From: Strigamia acuminata
Lineage: Eukaryota > Arthropoda > Chilopoda > Geophilomorpha > Linotaeniidae
Length of the DNA: 64,000 nt
Reading direction: 5' to 3'
Assembly (NCBI GenBank): GCA_949358305.1
Contig: OX442314.1
Span: forward strand, 56,553,369-56,617,368
The position numbers were made by a program, and so were the translations under genes. Shown piece after piece: positions 1-9,486 of this stretch. Numbering within the stretch: the first letter of the stretch is position 1; every line of letters starts with the position of its first letter. Below the pieces are notes generated by a model, which saw only the letters and a program-made list of their open reading frames with translations, made no database searches and had not been told where the DNA came from.

Positions 1-182
1 GTGTGTGCACGGATGAAAACACATACGTACGAAACGCTTGGAAAAAAATTTTAAACTCAACACCAACAAGTTTGGTCCAGTGTGATGATATTCTGGTGGA
101 TTTATTTGAAAATGAGAATGTCAACATATCTGCATTATGGGATATTGATTTCCCTGTATTAAATAAAACGGAATTTATTTCG
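1..182 (+). CDS. DEG/ENaC channel, domain A exon after TM1 (partial)
   Basis: The frame is open from the window edge to a GTAAGA donor at 183, ending in phase 0. It encodes about 60 residues of extracellular sequence with one Cys (VQCDDILVDLFE) and ends FPVLNKTEFIS. It resembles the end of the fusion exon at 4074-4890 in spacing (Cys, then ILVDLF/ILSLLD, then an aromatic-acidic tail), which places it just after TM1 of a DEG/ENaC domain. The start of the exon and TM1 lie outside the window. The family assignment rests on the neighbouring exons; this exon alone would not identify it. Confidence 0.55.
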
Positions 183-243
183 GTAAGAAAATCTTGATTT
201 ATTTTGACAACTGAGCTGTAAAACACTACCAGACTTCTTACAG

Positions 244-319
244 AAATCTACGGACAAACCAAATATTCAAATAAGCAAAGAATTGTCCACATATGGAACC
301 TGCGCTGTGATAACGGTTG
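244..319 (+). CDS. DEG/ENaC domain A, exon with YGTC motif
   Basis: This exon is bounded by a CTTACAG acceptor and a GTAAGT donor, with phase 0 in and phase 1 out. It encodes about 25 residues ending STYGTCAVITV, which matches the family's short Tyr-Gly-x-Cys (YGxCYTF-like) extracellular motif. The paralogous domain-B exon at 4949-5009 has the same phases and the matching TPRGICTHYLI. Joined to the preceding exon in phase it gives an uninterrupted frame. The boundaries are inferred by eye from splice consensus and from the A/B comparison. Confidence 0.6.
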
Positions 320-383
320 GTAAGTAATGATCAACCATTAACTGCAATAGACTTCTACTATGGAGTCATTTGTTGTTTTCTAG

Positions 384-466
384 AAAATATTACGGGTTTT
401 AATTTATATGGCAAATTGAAAATGTGGTTCAATCGACCAGAATTTTGTCCCCCAGGCATACTTTAC
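384..466 (+). CDS. DEG/ENaC domain A, extracellular exon 3
   Basis: A TTTTCTAG acceptor and a GTAAAT donor bound this 83-nt exon, phase 1 in and phase 0 out. It encodes ENITGFNLYGKLKMWFNR and then a Cys-containing stretch ending PGILY. The domain-B exon at 6690-6775 has the same phases and a similar layout (aromatic-rich segment, then a Cys near the end). The sequence similarity is weak. The call depends on position, phase and the parallel exon. Confidence 0.5.
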
Positions 467-529
467 GTAAATATGTTAACTACAATGACAAAAGCAAATT
501 TCAAACATTAAAATTTATTAAAATTATAG

Positions 530-616
530 GTGTCAAGCCCAATTCCAGGTAGATCTGTTTTATCAGTCAGTGAAAGTTCAAATGAAGCAAAAAGAAAGAA
601 ATTTAGTTTACAAGAG
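530..616 (+). CDS. DEG/ENaC domain A, possible exon 4
   Basis: A possible 87-nt exon between an ATTATAG acceptor and a GTATTT donor, phase 0 on both sides. It encodes 29 hydrophilic residues starting VSSPIPGRSVLSVSES. Its position and phase match domain-B exon 4 (6841-6945), but the residues do not align convincingly. It could be a chance open stretch in an intron. Confidence 0.3.
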
Positions 617-2328
617 GTATTTACCATCACCATCTCATTAATTCCCCTACCATCTCTCCCAAGATGGTACATTAAATACATTTTATGAGTACAGTATGAT
701 ATTTGTTAAAAGAAATGACCAAAAAAAGTAAAAATGTAGGAAAAATAGTCAAAATGTTGAAGAAAAAAAACAGATTTTAGATCCTGACAAGCAATGTTAC
801 ATCCCCTCTCCCATCCAGACAACTTAATGGGAACCGTCCTATGTCCGGTCTACAGAGTACAGTCATGAACTAAGGATAGCATGTTCAGAGTGTTTTGTCA
901 CCAATGGCGCGACATAATCTATACAGTATAGCCACACTGTACTTTAGAATCCTACCTCAGCTCCAACCTGTTATCCCAGGCGTGAACACGAGTGGTAACA
1001 GCTTGTTCAGCAACCCATTCGCCGACCTCCATTGGCACCTACGCATCCTGAACCACGGTGTCAGTTGATGCGTTGTCCAGGACAACCTTGGGCTAGAGGT
1101 CGGGTTGCAGTTGAGAGGTGATCCGTTGCAACTTAGAAGCGCCCTTGGCTTCCGCTATGGCTTTCTTCTTTGCCGCTTTCGATCGTGCCCTCCTCGCGTG
1201 CTTACGAATGCGAAGTTGCACTCTCTGGGATTCAAAGTCAGCCTCCAACTGACTGGCGAGAAGATGCGTATCCCACCAGTCGGCCACGGAGGTGTTGAAC
1301 TTCGCCTCCTCAGCTTCGCCCCACTTACTAGAGTGTGGATTCGTTCGTTGTCATTTCGGGGCGGGCTGAGACAGCCCAGCCTCTGAACTGGAACGCGTTG
1401 GTGACACGCAGCCAGTTGGTTGACTCGCTCGCTCGCTGATGGTCCGGGCTGTGGGTTGTTTAAGTCCGCAGTTTGGAGCACCTACCGAAAACGTAACTGG
1501 CTAAAGCCAGCGTGCACCAGATGTCGCTTGCGAGTCTCCCAACTTTGGGTGGTCATCCACGTTACTTCAGGGCGGATGCGATCCCGATCACCGCCTGCCC
1601 TTGCTTGGTATCGCTCAAACCAATGTTGTAGGGGAAAGGCTGCTGCGATCCGGGTTTTATCACACTAAATTCTAGTAATATAGCGTGAAACCGCAGGTGA
1701 ATGCTATAAAAAGACTTATATCGCGGCCGAAAATTATCTAGGGTTAATTTTATAAAGAATAAAAGACACAGTTTTATTAATTCAAATGCACACTTTTTAT
1801 TTATCAACTATACAATAAAAAACACTATTAAAATACGAGAATATTGAGAATCAAAGCGACAAGTTGCAAAATAATGAGTGAAAGAACAATGGTAAGTCTC
1901 GTAACGACTGTTACGAGACAAAAACGTCAAAATGGCGCTTTACAACTCAAAGTTGTTAGGAAGACGGTTGCCTTCCTCGTAACTCACAAACGATGGTCCT
2001 TGGACGATGGGTCTCGTGAGCTATTCTGCTCGACGTACGACGGCTCTATGGCGGTGGTTCACGCGGGCAGGCGTCCGGCTGGCGTTCGATGGCGGTGGCA
2101 AGTGTTCACGCACTTGCGACGGCGATGGTTCACGTCGGTCGGGAACTTCTCTCTTCGATGCGGGAATCAACGGCGGTTGATCCACGCAAATAGCTGGCTT
2201 TGTGCGTTGGTGCACAAAGATAGCAAGGTGAAACTAAAATTACTCACGGTCCTTTGTCAATACTTTTCCTGGAGAATAAGCAGTGATGTTGAGGTTTGTG
2301 ATGTTAGTTTTAGAGTCCCGATTGAAGC
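617..2328. other. Intron-like stretch with GC-richer old insert
   Basis: There is no supported channel exon here. Bases about 960-1660 are GC-richer than the surroundings. On the minus strand, 1093-1287 encodes a basic, Ala-rich helix (QLRIRKHARRARSKAAKKKA) that could be a worn gag-type coiled coil, but no catalytic motif accompanies it. Bases 1840-2300 hold only short open frames. The domain-A counterpart of exon B5 is not visible and may have been lost to insertions here. Confidence 0.35.
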
Positions 2329-2330
2329 TA

Positions 2331-2722
2331 CCGTCTTCCCTCGAATATAACGTCATGACGTTGTATTCAAGTTTTTTCGAAAATTGCCGTTTTCGAAAGT
2401 TTATGCTTTTTCTCGAATATAACGTCAGTTCGAATACAACGTCACTTCGAATACAACGTCACTTCGAATACAACGTCATGACGTTATGTTCGAGTGCATT
2501 GACGGGTGCGATGCCGGGAAGTGTTGCGGGGTACGCTTTTTACAGGCGCGATGCCGGAAAAACGAATTTGATACGTATTAAAACGAATTGGATACAAATT
2601 TTGTAATTGAAATTTTCAATCAAATTTATTTTGCCAAAATTACATGATACTTTCTGATTTTTCAGAAGTTGCAAGAAAAAACTTGAATACAACGTCATGA
2701 CGTTATATTCGAGGGAAGACGG
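2331..2722. mobile_element. MITE with ~40-bp TIRs and TA target duplication
   Basis: A 392-bp element bounded by TA (2329-2330 and 2723-2724). The left end starts CCGTCTTCCCTCGAATATAA and the right end is its inverted complement (…TTATATTCGAGGGAAGACGG). The near-perfect inverted repeat extends about 40-45 bp, including the self-palindromic AACGTCATGACGTT. No transposase is present, so it is non-autonomous. TA duplication and TIR length suggest the Tc1/mariner/pogo superfamily, but that placement is an inference. Confidence 0.75.
2412..2479. repeat. 17-bp tandem repeat inside the MITE
   Basis: Four consecutive 17-bp units of the form TCGAATACAACGTCACT. They are the same motif that makes up the TIR core, so the array probably arose from TIR sequence. 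Confidence 0.75.
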
Positions 2723-2724
2723 TA

Positions 2725-3879
2725 GGGCGCGAGCCTGGCACGCTTCAATATTGCGCAGATAATCTGCGCAATTAGCTGAAACTGGTGCAACAAAGGATTA
2801 TTGCACCATAACAGTTAATTATCGTTTTCACCCCGGCCAACCTGGGGTGATATGTGTCTAGAGAGGATTTCTCCCCTCGGTCACATGATCTGAATTGGCA
2901 TGTGCCAAGCCAAATTAATTAGGAAATAATTAATATTTTTCTCCTAAGTGGTGAAACAGTTTGAGATCACCACAAATCGGTGTGAACCAGCCGGTGTCCT
3001 AGACACTTGGGACATGGGATTTCCCGTGTGGTTGGCAGAACCAGTCACCGAGGACCCATGCAGATAGGGCAGGTGCCCCACCATCTCTCCCCACCATCGA
3101 AAAAGTCGTCGCTTCCACTAGATGATTTCTGAATAACAAAAACAGTAAAAGAAAATTAATCAAACAATACTAAGAAAAAAAACAAAAGAAAACAACAACA
3201 GAAATAAGGAGAAGAGGAATATATTGACACCAAGATGTGACCGCTTGGCCACTCACGGGGACCTGCATCACGCCACCCACCACCCAGTGGCCCTAAAATC
3301 ATTCCTATTTGCAAGATGAACTGACCCAGTATAGGGAAGGAGGGAGCTGAATGGTGTAGTCAGAAGAGAGAGTGTCACCGACCATGACAGAGAGAAGAGC
3401 GATGGGTCTCAACCAAGACAGACTTGCGAAGACAATCCTAAAGCCAGTAAGGACAATCCTGCTATGTGCTGATCTTGCTCTCCTCACCATTCACCACTGT
3501 GATGCTCAGTACTATGGCAATGAGCCTGCTACAGCCTCCATGAGCGACTGCATGCCCTGTGTGTGACGGATCAGTTGCTGGTGTAGCGTTCTTTCACGGC
3601 AATGCGACACTTGGGTAAGTGGGAGAATCCGACTCCTAGATCAATGATTAAAGACCAACAACCCAACAATCTGGAGTCCTTATTATATTTACGTGAGTAT
3701 GTGTCCCAAATCAGGGTAACCAGTCCCCAGATTGCCTTGCGGTCATGCCACACATCAAATCAAACAACAAACCACAAATCAAAAGGAAAAAACACACGTA
3801 TCCATTTAATCCTTGGTTCATGGTACAGTGTATAGGATATATTGCAAATCTTTATTATTTTTTACTTATGTAATTATAG
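2725..3879. other. Non-coding stretch with consecutive palindromes
   Basis: No gene is supported. Bases 2750-2772 form a perfect 11-bp-arm palindrome (ATTGCGCAGAT / ATCTGCGCAAT). It is followed by GGTGCAA/TTGCACC at 2784-2807 and a CACCCC..GGGGTG hairpin near 2830-2852. Further G/C-rich inverted pairs continue to about 3060. The rest (3060-3879) has short open frames without recognisable domains. It could be an old structured element, such as a SINE or an LTR fragment. The last bases are the intron leading to the exon at 3880. Confidence 0.4.
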
Positions 3880-3983
3880 TTTATATTCCTGAATACATCA
3901 TCTAATCCATGCATTGACAAAAAGGATTTTATCAAATGTCACGAGAAATGTCTTCAAGATTTTTACAGTCAACAACCTTGCAG
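3880..3983 (+). CDS. DEG/ENaC domain A, cysteine-rich exon
   Basis: A TTATAG acceptor and a GTGAGG donor bound a 104-nt exon, phase 0 in and phase 2 out. It encodes NPCIDKKDFIKCHEKCLQDF followed by YSQQPCR, the Cys-x3-Cys type pattern of the DEG/ENaC extracellular cysteine-rich region. The domain-B exon at 9081-9187 has the same phases and the same cysteine layout (CIPPNDFYQCKKQCY … TCR). The phase-2 end (TGC AG) joins in frame to the A at 4074, giving CRLPF, exactly as B6 joins B7 to give CRLPY. Confidence 0.75.
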
Positions 3984-4073
3984 GTGAGGGATCATTTTAC
4001 ACACAGGAATAACCATTTAAAATGAATTTGTGAACAAACACAATACCAATACAATTAAATATTGTTTATTCAG

Positions 4074-4890
4074 ATTGCCATTTATGAGTGGAAAGACGGG
4101 CGACACATGCAATACGTCCATTACATTTAAGGTTTACAATAGCATTCGTAATAAACTAAGGAAAATAAACTCAGAATTAAAGTGCTTGTGCAACAGAATG
4201 TGCAATCAAATAGAAGAGCAGATAAAAGTCTACACATCTACTCCATCAGATGCCCCGTTGACCGAATTCGAAAACGAAGCAGTATCAACTGTTATTGAAG
4301 TCATCAGAGAAAGATTTGCTTATGGATTTGTCAATCTACTCATTGATGCAGCCGGAAACATTAGCCTTTACCTCGGCATGTCGATACTTTCAGTTTTGGA
4401 TTTGATCACATTAATCATTAATTATCGAAAACATAATGCAAAGTCACGGAACAATAGTAGAATTTACCTCAAAGTATGGCATTATCTGCACAAAACAAAA
4501 AGCCATTTCTCATCCCTACTGAAAGAAAACGAGCCAATACCTCGCAGCCGTATTCAAAACATACTGGAAAAGGTTGTTTATCTCGGCTGCACCTCTCTGT
4601 TTCTGGTCATGATCTATTTCAAATTGATGACTTATATGGCATATCCCATACGAGTGAACATTGAAGTCGCAGATGAACCAAATGTAACCTTTCCAAACAT
4701 AACAGCTTGTGTAATGACGAATCCGACAACCATTGAATTGGAGAAGATGTATGCTGATGAAAATAATCTGAGTCAGAGTGATTGTCCCATTCACATCTTG
4801 AGTCTACTAGATCTAAAAGGAGAAAACCTCACAATAGAAGAACTGTGGGAGCAATCTTCCTCTGCGGAAATTCTAATCCCCTTTGATTTC
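4074..4890 (+). CDS. DEG/ENaC fusion exon: domain A TM2 to domain B TM1
   Basis: One open 817-nt exon (TTATTCAG acceptor, phase 2 in; GTAAGT donor at 4891, phase 0 out). In order it encodes: the last extracellular cysteines of domain A (CLCNRMC); the pore/TM2 segment AAGNISLYLGMSILSV, with a G-x-S selectivity-filter position (GMS) and a Leu/Ile-rich helix; a basic linker of about 50 residues (RKHNAKSRNNSRIYLKVWHY…); a second hydrophobic helix, VYLGCTSLFLVMIYFKLM, which is TM1; and then VTFPNITACVMTNP, matching the FPxVTxCN motif that follows TM1 in this family. Normal DEG/ENaC subunits have two TM helices, intracellular ends and assemble as trimers. Here a second subunit begins in the same reading frame about 50 residues after the first ends. 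The linker lacks the usual His-Gly gating motif of the N terminus. Expression has not been shown. Confidence 0.8.
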
Positions 4891-4948
4891 GTAAGTAGGA
4901 TAATGCAACTTACCAGATAATCATCTTATAAATGTTACCTTTTGGCAG

Positions 4949-5009
4949 GTACCGTTTTCAGACGCTGAAATAAATACCCCAAGAGGAATATGTACACATT
5001 ACTTAATTG
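4949..5009 (+). CDS. DEG/ENaC domain B, RGIC exon
   Basis: A TTTGGCAG acceptor and a GTGTGT donor, phase 0 in and phase 1 out, 61 nt. It encodes about 20 residues including TPRGICTHYLI, the equivalent of domain A's STYGTCAVITV. It continues in frame from the fusion exon and joins in phase 1 to the exon at 6690, giving LIDEAPYN. Confidence 0.7.
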
Positions 5010-5229
5010 GTGTGTCTTTAAATTCATGCTCTATTAAATAATTGTCAAAATTACTTATTATCCACCTTCTCACAGTGTTGGAAGCAAACTTGTTGTTACA
5101 ATCAACATCTCAATACAAATAATTTATTGTATCGAGAGTTGAAGACAAAATGATTTCGACATTTTTCGATCTGTACAATTTAATTCAGTTCCCTTCGACT
5201 TCTTTTGTTTTAAATATTATTTTACATTA

Positions 5230-6169
5230 CCGTATTTTGCAGACCATAAGACGCACACTGAAAAGTCAACCAAAAGTTGGGTGCTTCTTATGGTGCGAAG
5301 TGTGTCTTATAATCCAAAGTTATGGCAAATCTGTGGAATGGAATCCCATAAAATTAATTCGGGCAATAGTGTGTGTTTGGATGGACGCCACGTGGTCAGG
5401 GGAGGGCCACGAGGCACTGGACGCAACACACACGATGATTCAATCCACGAAATAAAAGAAAGACACAAGTTAAGGTTTTGGTTATTGCTTTATTTGTTTG
5501 TCTAGGGGTACAAAATGGTGTCTTCAAGGTGTATTTCCATGTATAATGGCGGTGTAGCCGCCATTCCTGATTTGACCGTGTGTCACAACAATCGTGAGAT
5601 CGCAATACCACACGAGGTCGGTGAAATGCAGTTTGTGCCGCGTCGTCGCAATGTTCTTTTGGAACATGCAACGAACACGGCGCGTTGGACGCTCAGGTCC
5701 CGATAGACGACAGTGTGGCTGTCCCGATCGTTTTGGTATGTTTTGCCATCAGGCACGGGAAGAAGGTCGGGAAGCGACCGTTCACCATGCTGATGCAGAT
5801 TCAACTCTACTGGCCACTGCGGGGCCCGACACTTCAGGAAGGGGCACTTAAGGTTCCCAATTGGCGGAGCCAATGACCAGCAGCTCCACCTGGTACGGGG
5901 GACCGCGCCAGGTTGGGCACGAGAAACACACGAGGTGCGCGAGAGCTGTGGAAGCGCCGTGTGTTGAAGGTAAGTGACACAGACTGTGTGGGCAGCTGGT
6001 CACAATAGTAATAATAATAAAAGAAAATAATAATAAAAAATTAAATTTTAAAATTTTAAAATCTTTTGGTCCTATGCATCTTATCATTCAAAAAGTTTTT
6101 TTCTAAGATTTAACTGATAAATTTGGAGTACATCTTATGGTCTAACACATTTTATCGTCCGCAAATTAT
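5230..6169. mobile_element. Old DNA transposon remnant in B2-B3 intron
   Basis: The left end (TTTTGCAGACCATAAGACGC) and the inverted complement of the right end (ATTTGCGGACGATAAAATGT) match at roughly three quarters of positions. Inner copies of ACCATAAGA-type motifs occur near both ends. The ends are GC-poor and the interior (5360-5960) is GC-rich, with only broken frames. No transposase is recognisable. The right part, from 5590 on, is also present in the duplicated copy (22099-22678), where the left end is missing. The superfamily is not assigned. Confidence 0.45.
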
Positions 6170-6174
6170 ATTAA

Positions 6175-6608
6175 CCCTTCCAACCCGAAAGAATTGGTTT
6201 CCCATCTCTCCCTAAGATGGGCATTATATGACCCAGATTCTGCGCATGCGCAAAATCCGGGTCTTAAAGATTTCCGAAGGAATTTGGCCAACACGTGTGT
6301 TTTTGACAACAACAAAGATGGCCGCCGCGACACCTGGTGGCAATGGTTGACATTAGCGGAGCCTGCTGATGATCATGATTTATGTCCTTTGGACTCCTAA
6401 GATGGGTCTTTTTTGACCCAGTTAAACTTTGAGTTCAAATTATAGAAAAACTTAAAAAATTAAAAAAGTTTCAACTGTGGTATAGTGTCTAGTGATGTTT
6501 CAAAGGAATAGTCAGCAAAAATCAGAGAGAAAAAAAAATTATTTCTTATAAAAATAATGATTTTTTTAAAACAGGGTCACAAAATGACCCATCTCAGGGT
6601 TGGAAGGG
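6175..6608. mobile_element. piggyBac-type MITE (TTAA duplication)
   Basis: A 434-bp element flanked by TTAA at 6171-6174 and 6609-6612. Its ends are perfect 12-bp inverted repeats, CCCTTCCAACCC and GGGTTGGAAGGG. TTAA duplication and CCC..GGG ends are hallmarks of the piggyBac superfamily. The duplicated copy at 22679-22682 has a single TTAA and no insert, so it is an empty site. Sub-terminal GATGGG/TGACCC motifs recur inside, and a GACCCAGATT…AATCCGGGTC hairpin centres on GCGCATGCGC at about 6241-6246. There is no ORF of note, so it is non-autonomous. Confidence 0.88.
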
Positions 6609-6689
6609 TTAATGCCAATTAACTAATTGAATGATGGATTTAACTGAAAATGAGTGAAAATCAATTTAATCAAGACACTTTTTTTCTAG

Positions 6690-6775
6690 ATGAAGCTCCT
6701 TACAACGGCCAAGCCACAATGCTTTTGAAATTTTATGAGGCTCCTACATTGATGTTATGTGACAAATACTACGAG
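6690..6775 (+). CDS. DEG/ENaC domain B, extracellular exon 3
   Basis: A TTTTCTAG acceptor and a GTATAA donor, 86 nt, phase 1 in and phase 0 out. It encodes EAPYNGQATMLLKFYEAP, then LMLCDKYYE. Position and phases match domain-A exon 3. The duplicate at 22760-22845 keeps the frame with one visible change (Gly to Asp), which supports it being a real exon. Confidence 0.6.
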
Positions 6776-6840
6776 GTATAAAAAGCACATCAATCAGACA
6801 TTTAATTTCATATGTTAATTGATTGTCATGTATCACAAAG

Positions 6841-6945
6841 TTTTTCATAACAACAAGAGAAGACCAAGATTTGGATTTGACTTCAAATGGATTATTATCG
6901 TTCGGAGGTGGCATCTCAGCAGGTGTTGGGTATCGCATGATAAAG
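6841..6945 (+). CDS. DEG/ENaC domain B, exon 4 (GISAGVGYRMIK)
   Basis: A CACAAAG acceptor and a GTGAGA donor, 105 nt, phase 0 on both sides. It encodes REDQDLDLTSNGLLSFGGGI followed by SAGVGYRMIK. This fits the DEG/ENaC palm/finger stretch where an acidic segment precedes a Gly-rich turn and a beta strand. It is kept open in the duplicate (22911-23015), with Gly to Arg near the end. Confidence 0.6.
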
Positions 6946-7034
6946 GTGAGAAAACTTGAACTTGCCTTACTTTAGTCGAACACATCCATTGGTTCTAAAC
7001 TCAAAAGGCCATTTACCCGACTGTTTTTATACAG

Positions 7035-7205
7035 TGTTCCAAGCGAGTAGTTTTTATGGGTCGAAATGGGTCGCAAAGAAAACTTCTGTTTTTGAACATA
7101 GAGATTGAGAAAATCACGAGGATAAATGTCAGAAGACTAGATCCTCAACTTATGAAGGAGTATGGTTCCGAAAACTTGTTCAGTGGGAAAGATTGTTTAC
7201 CCTAA
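7035..7205 (+). CDS. DEG/ENaC domain B, exon 5, ends in a stop
   Basis: A TTTATACAG acceptor is followed by 56 codons: a basic start (CSKRVVFMGRNGSQRKLLFL), then ITRINVRRLDPQLMKEYGSE and KDCLP, then TAA at 7203. The ending resembles the family's strand leading to PYGxxC before the cysteine-rich region. No convincing phase-0 donor precedes the stop, although the next exon (9081) needs phase 0. The same stop is present in the duplicate (23273-23275). Either the donor is non-canonical, the acceptor phase differs, or the gene was already damaged before duplication. Confidence 0.5.
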   Translation, partial: CSKRVVFMGRNGSQRKLLFLNIEIEKITRINVRRLDPQLMKEYGSENLFSGKDCLP

Positions 7206-9080
7206 TTAAAGAATACATTATTAATCTTACTTTTATATTATAAATAAATAAAGGTTCAAATTAAACAACATTAGACAACAATAAGAGCGCGGGTTTAGCA
7301 TTTGGCCTAAGTAGCTACAAATTGGTAGTTCATATCTCTGAATGTTCGCAACTTGTGTGTCGCATTAGCTTAGCTTCGCCGCTCAATGCTTTGAGCTTTA
7401 ACTTGATTAGGCATCGATTGAGGTTGAGTTTGGGTTCGAGTGGCCGTACGTGTTATAAGTACGTGTTAGCACTCATTTCTTGCCCGACTTCAATAGCGAG
7501 GTGGTCGCGACGTGTTGGGATAATACTCGGCTCTCACACTTCTATGTGTTGTTTCTGGTTACGGGCATAGTCAAGCTTGGCTTGGTCTTACCGACGCGCC
7601 GGGATAATACGCATTTTTGTGTGGAATTCGAGTTGTTTCTGATTCCAGTGACTACTGAGCAATTCTGTCCCCCATTTTTACGGCTCGGGAGGACTCGGCA
7701 AAATTAATTTGTGTTTTTGTCAGTATCTGGAGTGTGTGCCACCTATATCCAGGTGCACATTCACGGCTGGGCAGGTACTCACGAACCAGGCTCCCAGAGA
7801 TTACTGTATCGCGGCATCTTTCAAACGCGTCCAACTAACTCCTTGGAAACGCGACTCGTTACAGGGTTAGATTTTATTTGTCATGTTGGTTTGGCTTCAG
7901 CTCCCCAACTTTAGAATGTAGTTGAAGCAATTAAACAATTAGTGTTTGCTCCAATCGGAGCACCTGTGTACATATTTAATGCCATGTAGAAATCTTGTAG
8001 AAATCTTATGTAGAAATCTTGTGTGGACACTTGTTCTAGTTTCCTACAAATATAAGAACAAAATAGCGACTCTTCTACAACTTGACGTCACAACTCTAAG
8101 TCCCCCCACCATTCTGTCACGTGGCTGATCTTAGAAATATCCAAAATAAAAGAAGGATGCCAATCCAACTTTTAAGGATACTTTCGACAGTACAATAAAG
8201 TACTTTTAAATGCATGAAAAAATTTATACAATACTTGTACATCAAAAGATAGAGAATGAAACAAGCTTTCTTTTAAAATGGTTCGTGAAATACAAGCATA
8301 AATGCGTTTCGGTTGCTTCAGTTAGAGTGGAAACAAGATTGTGACCTTTGTTTTGGCCCCAAAATCATCTACTTTGAATGCAGAAAAAAAGTATCATTAT
8401 CTACAAGTGGAAAAGCAAACCCCTACCTTTCAGTGGACAACATTTTGCCAGACATAAACAATCTCACTAGTTGTGCTTTGTAGAGGTGCATTATTTACTC
8501 CGAGTAAAAAAAGTCACTGATTTCTACAAAATTAATCTCTAAGTGTGAATGGTCTTAAAATAGATCGTTCACACTTGTCGAAATTAGACTTTCTAAAAAT
8601 CACAACTTCTACAAAAGTGGTTCAAGTGTAAACGAGGCATTAGACAAAATAAAACTTCAACCTTAGTGAATATACAATTCTCCTGGTGGACACTTGCTTA
8701 GTCGTTTCTTCAACTTGCATTTTAACTTTGTACAAAGCCAGAGACTTTTAGGACCGTGATTAACTACGATGCTCTTCATAAAAAGAATTTCAATCACATT
8801 TTTCCAGGGACAACAACTCTTGACTATATTGTAAAACATAACTTGTTGGGTCAAAAGAAATTTTTTTTTCTCGAAAATTTTTTGTTGACATAAAAAAAAC
8901 ATTGAGTCATATGGAATAGCCTAGGCCCCAAAAAATGTGCCCACTCCACACTCAACAAAGTCCAGTCGCAGTAGTACGAGCTTTGTTGGCTGAACTAAGA
9001 TTGATTGATTGAATCCTGGTGACTGTGTAATTATTACAAAAATATAAAACTGACAAATATTTTTTTAAATTTATTAATAG
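7206..9080. other. Intron B5-B6 with possible old insert
   Basis: No gene is recognised. The 10-mer CATTAGACAA occurs near 7270 and again near 8637, as a direct repeat around a 1.36-kb block, in both copies of the duplication, so it could be an old target duplication. The block's right end reads CCTCGTTTACACTTGAACC on the minus strand, but no matching left TIR is visible. A GATAATAC-type repeat lies within 7510-7610. Bases 8150-9080 are AT-rich intron. Confidence 0.3.
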
Positions 9081-9187
9081 TTTGACCGCATAAATACACC
9101 AATACGAAAATGTATACCACCAAATGATTTCTATCAGTGCAAAAAGCAATGTTACCGCAAAAAACTGAATGGAAAATTAACATGCCG
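9081..9187 (+). CDS. DEG/ENaC domain B, cysteine-rich exon
   Basis: A TTAATAG acceptor and a GTACGT donor, 107 nt, phase 0 in and phase 2 out. It encodes FDRINTPIRKCIPPNDFYQC followed by KKQCYRKKLNGKLTCR, aligning directly with the domain-A exon at 3880-3983 (NTSSNPCIDKKDFIKCHEKC … PCR). The duplicate at 25152-25258 keeps the frame (one Asp to Asn, one silent change). It is a strong family marker because cysteine spacing, phases and the following RLPY are all shared. Confidence 0.75.
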
Positions 9188-9486
9188 GTACGTTTGTATT
9201 AGTATACAGCATATGCACCCATTCATTAAAATATCAAAATAACTAAACCACACATCACAAAAAATATTTATTCACTTCTTTCACACAAATTCTATTTATT
9301 GTTTTGGCCACAAATTATTCGCTCCTCATCTTTGACTCATTTTACCCCCAAGAAGGACTTAAAGTCCTCCAAATAAAAATATTGTTCTCCCCTAATACTA
9401 ATTTTCCCGAATAAAAGGTTTCACACCCTAACATTTTCCCCCCATATATTGCCAAAATACCCCAATTTTTATTTTTAGTTTTATTG

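Noticed and set aside
1155-1481. 108-codon minus-strand frame
   Set aside because: Overlaps the more plausible basic helix frame at 1093-1287, with no domain. Probably a chance frame in GC-richer DNA.
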